Source: Nocardia cyriacigeorgica (GTDB lineage: Bacteria > Actinomycetota > Actinomycetes > Mycobacteriales > Mycobacteriaceae). From it: a stretch of DNA of 64,000 nucleotides. The translations under genes and the position numbers were made by a program. Each line of letters begins with the position of its first letter. Position 1 is the first letter of the stretch. Below, one piece after another: positions 60,575 through 64,000 of this stretch. The stretch is from NCBI RefSeq assembly GCF_029868385.1, contig NZ_JARWNX010000031.1:54661-118660 (forward strand), given 5' to 3'. Under the pieces are notes generated by a model, which worked only from the letters and a program-made list of their open reading frames with translations, was not told the DNA's origin and did no database searches.

Positions 60575-61321
60575 GTGTCCGCGCTGATCTGTCAGTACTG
60601 CTCCCACCGTGACACCGCTGGGCACGGCAAATGCATGAACTGCGGTGCGCCATTGGCCGCGGCCGGTGCGCAGACGACGCCGCGACCCGAACCGGCGACG
60701 GCGCCCGAGCCCACCCCCGTGGCCATGATCGGCACCGCGCTGCGCAAGTTCGGCGAGGTCGTCCGCGACGACGCGGCGGTGGTACGCAAGGAGGCCGAGG
60801 CGGTCGAGCATGCGGTCGCCCACGTACCGCATCCGCGCTGGCAATGGCAGGCCGTGGCGGCCGTGCTCGGGGTGATGCTCGTGCTCGGCTTCTTCCTGAT
60901 CAAATCGTGCTCGTTCTCGATAACGCCACCCACCGGAATCCCCATGGGATCGGTGACGACGGCGCTGCCGGCGCCCTTGCGAACGGCTGCGTCCTGTCAG
61001 CCGATGACGGATGCGGGCGCGGCCGTCGAGCGCTGCGTCATCGGCGCGGCCGACCCGATGCTGGCCGGTGCGATCACCGCGAAACGGGATCTGATCTTCC
61101 ACGCTCGGGTGGTGCCGCGAACCACCTTGAACGAGACCGTCGGCCAGTGGCGGGCGGCGGGTGCGACGGTGGTGACCGATGGCGCGGTGTTCGCGGCCGT
61201 GAGCCCGTCGGCCGCTGTGCAGTACGCCAACCCGAGCACCGGATTGTTGCTCGACAGCGGCACTTTCGCCGGTGTGGCGGCGGCGCGGACATTCCTGTCG
61301 CGCTCGGGCCTGCTCCCGTGA
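60575..61321 (+). CDS. Zinc-ribbon membrane protein
   Basis: A 248-residue protein with an N-terminal zinc ribbon (C6, C9, C20, C23 in ICQYC...KCMNCG), an Ala/Pro linker, an amphipathic helix (VVRKEAEAVEHAVAHV), one membrane helix (about 90-110, AVAAVLGVMLVLGFFLIKS) and an outer domain (about 125-248) with two cysteines. There is no known function. Zinc-ribbon plus one helix is common in actinobacterial envelope proteins. GTG start 10 bases after the previous stop, so probably the last gene of the ESX transcript. Confidence 0.65.
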   Translation: MSALICQYCSHRDTAGHGKCMNCGAPLAAAGAQTTPRPEPATAPEPTPVAMIGTALRKFGEVVRDDAAVVRKEAEAVEHAVAHVPHPRWQWQAVAAVLGVMLVLGFFLIKSCSFSITPPTGIPMGSVTTALPAPLRTAASCQPMTDAGAAVERCVIGAADPMLAGAITAKRDLIFHARVVPRTTLNETVGQWRAAGATVVTDGAVFAAVSPSAAVQYANPSTGLLLDSGTFAGVAAARTFLSRSGLLP

Positions 61322-61447
61322 CCGCGGATCTCGCGAACGGCGAGCTATAAACCTCTAATTAATGTACCGTTGAATAACGGTACGTTGAACAACGTATTTC
61401 TCTTGCTCGGTACCCGACTGGACGATGGCGGAAGGCGCAGGTCAACG
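61322..61447 (+). promoter_or_regulatory. gdh upstream region with tandem palindromes
   Basis: This gap is much more AT-rich than its surroundings. It holds the palindrome GTACCGTTgaatAACGGTAC (61364-61383, copy 4 of the CCGTT-N4-AACGG motif) directly joined to TACGTT-GAAC-AACGTA (61381-61396). It probably contains the gdh promoter, and it is the right edge of the secretion cluster. Confidence 0.55.
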
Positions 61448-64000
61448 GTGACAACCACACAGAACGCGATGGATGCGACACAGTTCAGGGGTGATCCGAC
61501 CGAGCTGGAGCCGGCCTACTTCCGCTGGATCCGACCCGATTCGACCACCCTGACCATCACCGACCGCGCGAGCCATATCCTGCGCCACCATCTGCAACTG
61601 GCCGCGCATCGCGCGCCGGGCACGGTCTCGACCAGGGTCTACCGCGCCGACGACGATTGCGGACTCGGGCTCGCCCTCCAGATCGTCAACGACGATATGC
61701 CGCTGCTGGTCGAATCGGTCACCTCGGCGCTGCATCGTCTCGGCGCCACCGTGGCCGAGGTCGTGCACCCGGTCTTCGACGTCACCAGGGACGAAGCGGG
61801 CGCACTGCGTGCGATCGCCGCGCGCGATGGCGACGGCGCCCGCCGCGAGCAGACCGACGCGCTCAGCTACCCCGAGTCGTGGATCCATGTGCAGCTCGAT
61901 CCGGCCGTCACCGATGAGACGCTGGACCGGATCGAACAGGCACTGCCGCAGGTGCTCAGCGATCTGCGCTCGGTCACCGATGACACGCCCGCCATGGTCG
62001 AATCGTTGACCACCCTGGCCGATCGGCTCGACCGCACCGCGGAATGGGCCGATGACGCCGAGATCTCCGAATGCGCGCAGCTGCTGCGCTGGCTGGCCGA
62101 CGGTCATTTCACGGTGCTCGGCTACAGCGACTACCGGATGCGCCGCACCAGCCCGACCCCGGACGCCGAATTCGGCATGTGGCAGGTGCCGGGCACCGGA
62201 CTCGGTGTGCTGCGCGATGGTTCCGGCGCCGAGATCCCGGTTCCGGTGCTCGGCGCGAAGCGTCCGGTGCTGCGGCTGGCCAATGGCACGGTGGACTCGT
62301 TGATCCCGGGTTCACGGGATCTGTACTTCATCAGCGTCGCCGAATACGCCACCACCGATCCCGGCGGGGCGGGGGCTTCCGGCGATACCGTCGCGGCGGT
62401 CAAGGGTGAGCACGTGTTCGTCGGCACCTTCACGGTGACCGCACTGCACGAGAACATCCTCGACATCCCGGTCATCTCGCGCCGGGTGCATCAGGTCATC
62501 GAATGGGCCGGGTTCGAACTGAACTCGTTCTCCGGCCAGGGAATGCTCGAGGTGATGCAGACCTTCCCGCGGGTCGAGCTGTTCTCCACCGACGCGCGCC
62601 GACTCTTCGAAACCGTTTCCGCGGTCATGAATCTCGGGCTGCGGCGCCAGATCCGGCTGTTCCTGCGCCAGGACGCGCGCAGCGGCGCGATCTACTCGCT
62701 GGTCTACATGCCACGTGACCGGTACTCCACCGAGGTCCGGTTGCGGATGCAGGACATCCTGCTCGCGGAGTTCGCCGGAGATCAGATCAGCTATTCGGCC
62801 AGGGTCACCGAATCGGAGCTGGCGGTCGTGTACTTCACGGTGCATCGTGCATCGGGTGCGGCGGCGGATATGTCCGAGGCCAATCGCGAACGTGTGCAGG
62901 ACATCCTGTTCGCCACGACGCGCACCTGGTCGGACCGGGTGGCGGAGGCCGCTGCGGGTGTCCCCGGTGTCACCAGGGCGGTCGCGACCGATTACGCCAA
63001 CGCGTTCCCGGCGAGCTACCAGCAGGAGTTCGGCGCCGATCGGGCGCTGGCGGATCTGCGCAGGCTGGAGCGCCTCGGCGACGGTGAAATCGATACGACG
63101 TTGTACCGGCTGCCCGACGCGCCGTCGGGGGAGTGGCGGTTCACCCTCTATGTCGCGGGCGCCGGTGTGTCGCTGAGTCGGGTGTTGCCGGTGCTGCACA
63201 GCCTCGGGGTCGAGGTGGTCGACGAGCGCCCGTACCGGATCGCGCGCGCGGACGGTTCACTGCGCTGGATCTATGATTTCGCTCTGCACGTGCCCGCCTC
63301 GCTGCTGCGCGATTCGCTCGACACCGAGATGGAGGCGGATCTGCTGGCCCCCGGCGGGGAGCAGGCCACCGGTATCCGGCAGCGTTTCCCGGCGGCGTTC
63401 GCGGCCATGTGGTTCGGCGACGCCGAGGTGGACGGCCTCAACGAGCTGGTCCTTCGCGCGGGTGTGCACTGGCGGCAGATCGCGGTGCTGCGGGCCTATG
63501 CGAAGTACTTGCAGCAGGCCGGATTCGCCTACACCTTCGGCAACATCACCCGCGTGCTGCTGGCGCATCCGGCGCTGGCGGCGGCATTCATCGAATTGTT
63601 CGACGCCTACTTCGATCCGGATTCGGCGGGCCAGGAGTCCGAGGAACGGATCGGCGCCATCTCCGAGCGCCTGCGCGCGGAGATCGACGCGGTGGTCAGC
63701 CTGGACACCGACCGCATCCTGCGTGCGGTACTGGAGTTGATCACCGCGACACTGCGCACCAACTACTTCCGCCGCGATCACAACGGTGTCGCGCCGAGCT
63801 ATCTGTCGTTCAAGTTCGATCCGCAGGCGATCGCCGAACTGCCGAAACCCCGTCCGCGTTTCGAGATCTTCGTGTATTCGCCGCGGGTGGAGGGTGTGCA
63901 TCTGCGGTTCGGTGCGGTGGCGCGTGGTGGTTTGCGGTGGTCGGATCGGTTGGAGGATTTCCGTACCGAGATTCTGGGTTTGGTGAAGGCTCAGGCGGTG
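61448..64000 (+). CDS. gdh: Large NAD-dependent glutamate dehydrogenase (partial)
   Basis: The frame stays open for 851 codons to the window end. The N-terminal part has the ACT-like regions of the 180-kDa NAD-GDH class, and near the end PRVEGVHLRFGAVARGGLRW and DRLEDFRTEILGLVKAQAV mark the start of the catalytic domain. These enzymes deaminate glutamate to 2-oxoglutarate with NAD+, and in mycobacteria are controlled by GarA binding. The family is about 1600 residues, so roughly the second half lies outside the window. GTG start at 61448; no strong ribosome site is visible. Confidence 0.92.
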   Translation, partial: MTTTQNAMDATQFRGDPTELEPAYFRWIRPDSTTLTITDRASHILRHHLQLAAHRAPGTVSTRVYRADDDCGLGLALQIVNDDMPLLVESVTSALHRLGATVAEVVHPVFDVTRDEAGALRAIAARDGDGARREQTDALSYPESWIHVQLDPAVTDETLDRIEQALPQVLSDLRSVTDDTPAMVESLTTLADRLDRTAEWADDAEISECAQLLRWLADGHFTVLGYSDYRMRRTSPTPDAEFGMWQVPGTGLGVLRDGSGAEIPVPVLGAKRPVLRLANGTVDSLIPGSRDLYFISVAEYATTDPGGAGASGDTVAAVKGEHVFVGTFTVTALHENILDIPVISRRVHQVIEWAGFELNSFSGQGMLEVMQTFPRVELFSTDARRLFETVSAVMNLGLRRQIRLFLRQDARSGAIYSLVYMPRDRYSTEVRLRMQDILLAEFAGDQISYSARVTESELAVVYFTVHRASGAAADMSEANRERVQDILFATTRTWSDRVAEAAAGVPGVTRAVATDYANAFPASYQQEFGADRALADLRRLERLGDGEIDTTLYRLPDAPSGEWRFTLYVAGAGVSLSRVLPVLHSLGVEVVDERPYRIARADGSLRWIYDFALHVPASLLRDSLDTEMEADLLAPGGEQATGIRQRFPAAFAAMWFGDAEVDGLNELVLRAGVHWRQIAVLRAYAKYLQQAGFAYTFGNITRVLLAHPALAAAFIELFDAYFDPDSAGQESEERIGAISERLRAEIDAVVSLDTDRILRAVLELITATLRTNYFRRDHNGVAPSYLSFKFDPQAIAELPKPRPRFEIFVYSPRVEGVHLRFGAVARGGLRWSDRLEDFRTEILGLVKAQAV

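Noticed and set aside
11029..61400. Direct repeat of the tRNA-Pro 3' end as attachment site
   Set aside because: I scanned gaps, especially around 61.3 kb, for the T-arm and acceptor sequence and found no second copy in this window.

Overview
The window looks like chromosomal DNA of a high-GC, mycolic-acid-type actinomycete close to Nocardia. The evidence is the gene content and order at the left end (AdnB nuclease end, ion channel, nudC, mycoredoxin, uvrD2, whiB7; then rpiB, nei, tRNA-Gly, tRNA-Pro), which matches mycobacterial order from memory, together with a complete ESX (type VII) locus and a large NAD-dependent glutamate dehydrogenase at the right end. No database search was possible; family calls rest on visible motifs and gene order.

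Layout. 1-6.65 kb: DNA repair, redox and stress genes ending in whiB7. whiB7 has a long leader with an AT-rich promoter, an upstream ORF and mutually exclusive terminator and antiterminator stems. 6.66-10.5 kb: a long inverted repeat, an M48 membrane protease, rpiB, nei and a diguanylate cyclase. 10.9-11.1 kb: tRNA-Gly(TCC) and tRNA-Pro(TGG). 11.15-13.55 kb: a MerR-type regulator, a WhiB-like iron-sulfur protein and a ROK-family protein. 13.9-22.8 kb: a regulator-like gene followed by a tightly overlapping type IV secretion-like operon (TcpC/VirB8-like, small two-helix protein, TcpE/PrgI-like, VirB4-like ATPase, VirB6/TrbL-like membrane protein, membrane-anchored NlpC/P60-like protein). 22.8-42.2 kb: two SLT transglycosylase paralogues, an NlpC/P60 hydrolase, EspL-like and EspH-like accessory genes and a series of large Pro/Gly/Met-rich proteins, several with ESX-type N-terminal secretion modules. 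42.3-61.3 kb: a full ESX locus in ESX-2-like order: eccA, eccB, eccC, PE-like, PPE-like, two Esx-like proteins, espG, MinD-like EspI, eccD, mycP, eccE, an HTH regulator and two membrane proteins. 61.4 kb onward: gdh, cut by the window end.

The main point of interest is that a type IV-like core (13.9-22.8 kb) and a complete type VII system lie in one chromosomal cluster with shared peptidoglycan hydrolases and a shared set of candidate substrates, with no relaxase or VirD4/TcpA coupling ATPase visible. Two cluster-specific DNA motifs support one regulon. A palindrome of the form TTCCCAnnnnTGGGAA occurs seven times, always just upstream of cluster transcription units. A second palindrome, CCGTT-N4-AACGG, occurs at the MerR gene and near both edges of the cluster.

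Inferred working model: the hydrolases open the wall, the TcpC/VirB4/VirB6-like proteins and the Ecc membrane complex form one or two linked channels, and PE/PPE-, Esx- and EspC-like modules deliver the large effector-like proteins.
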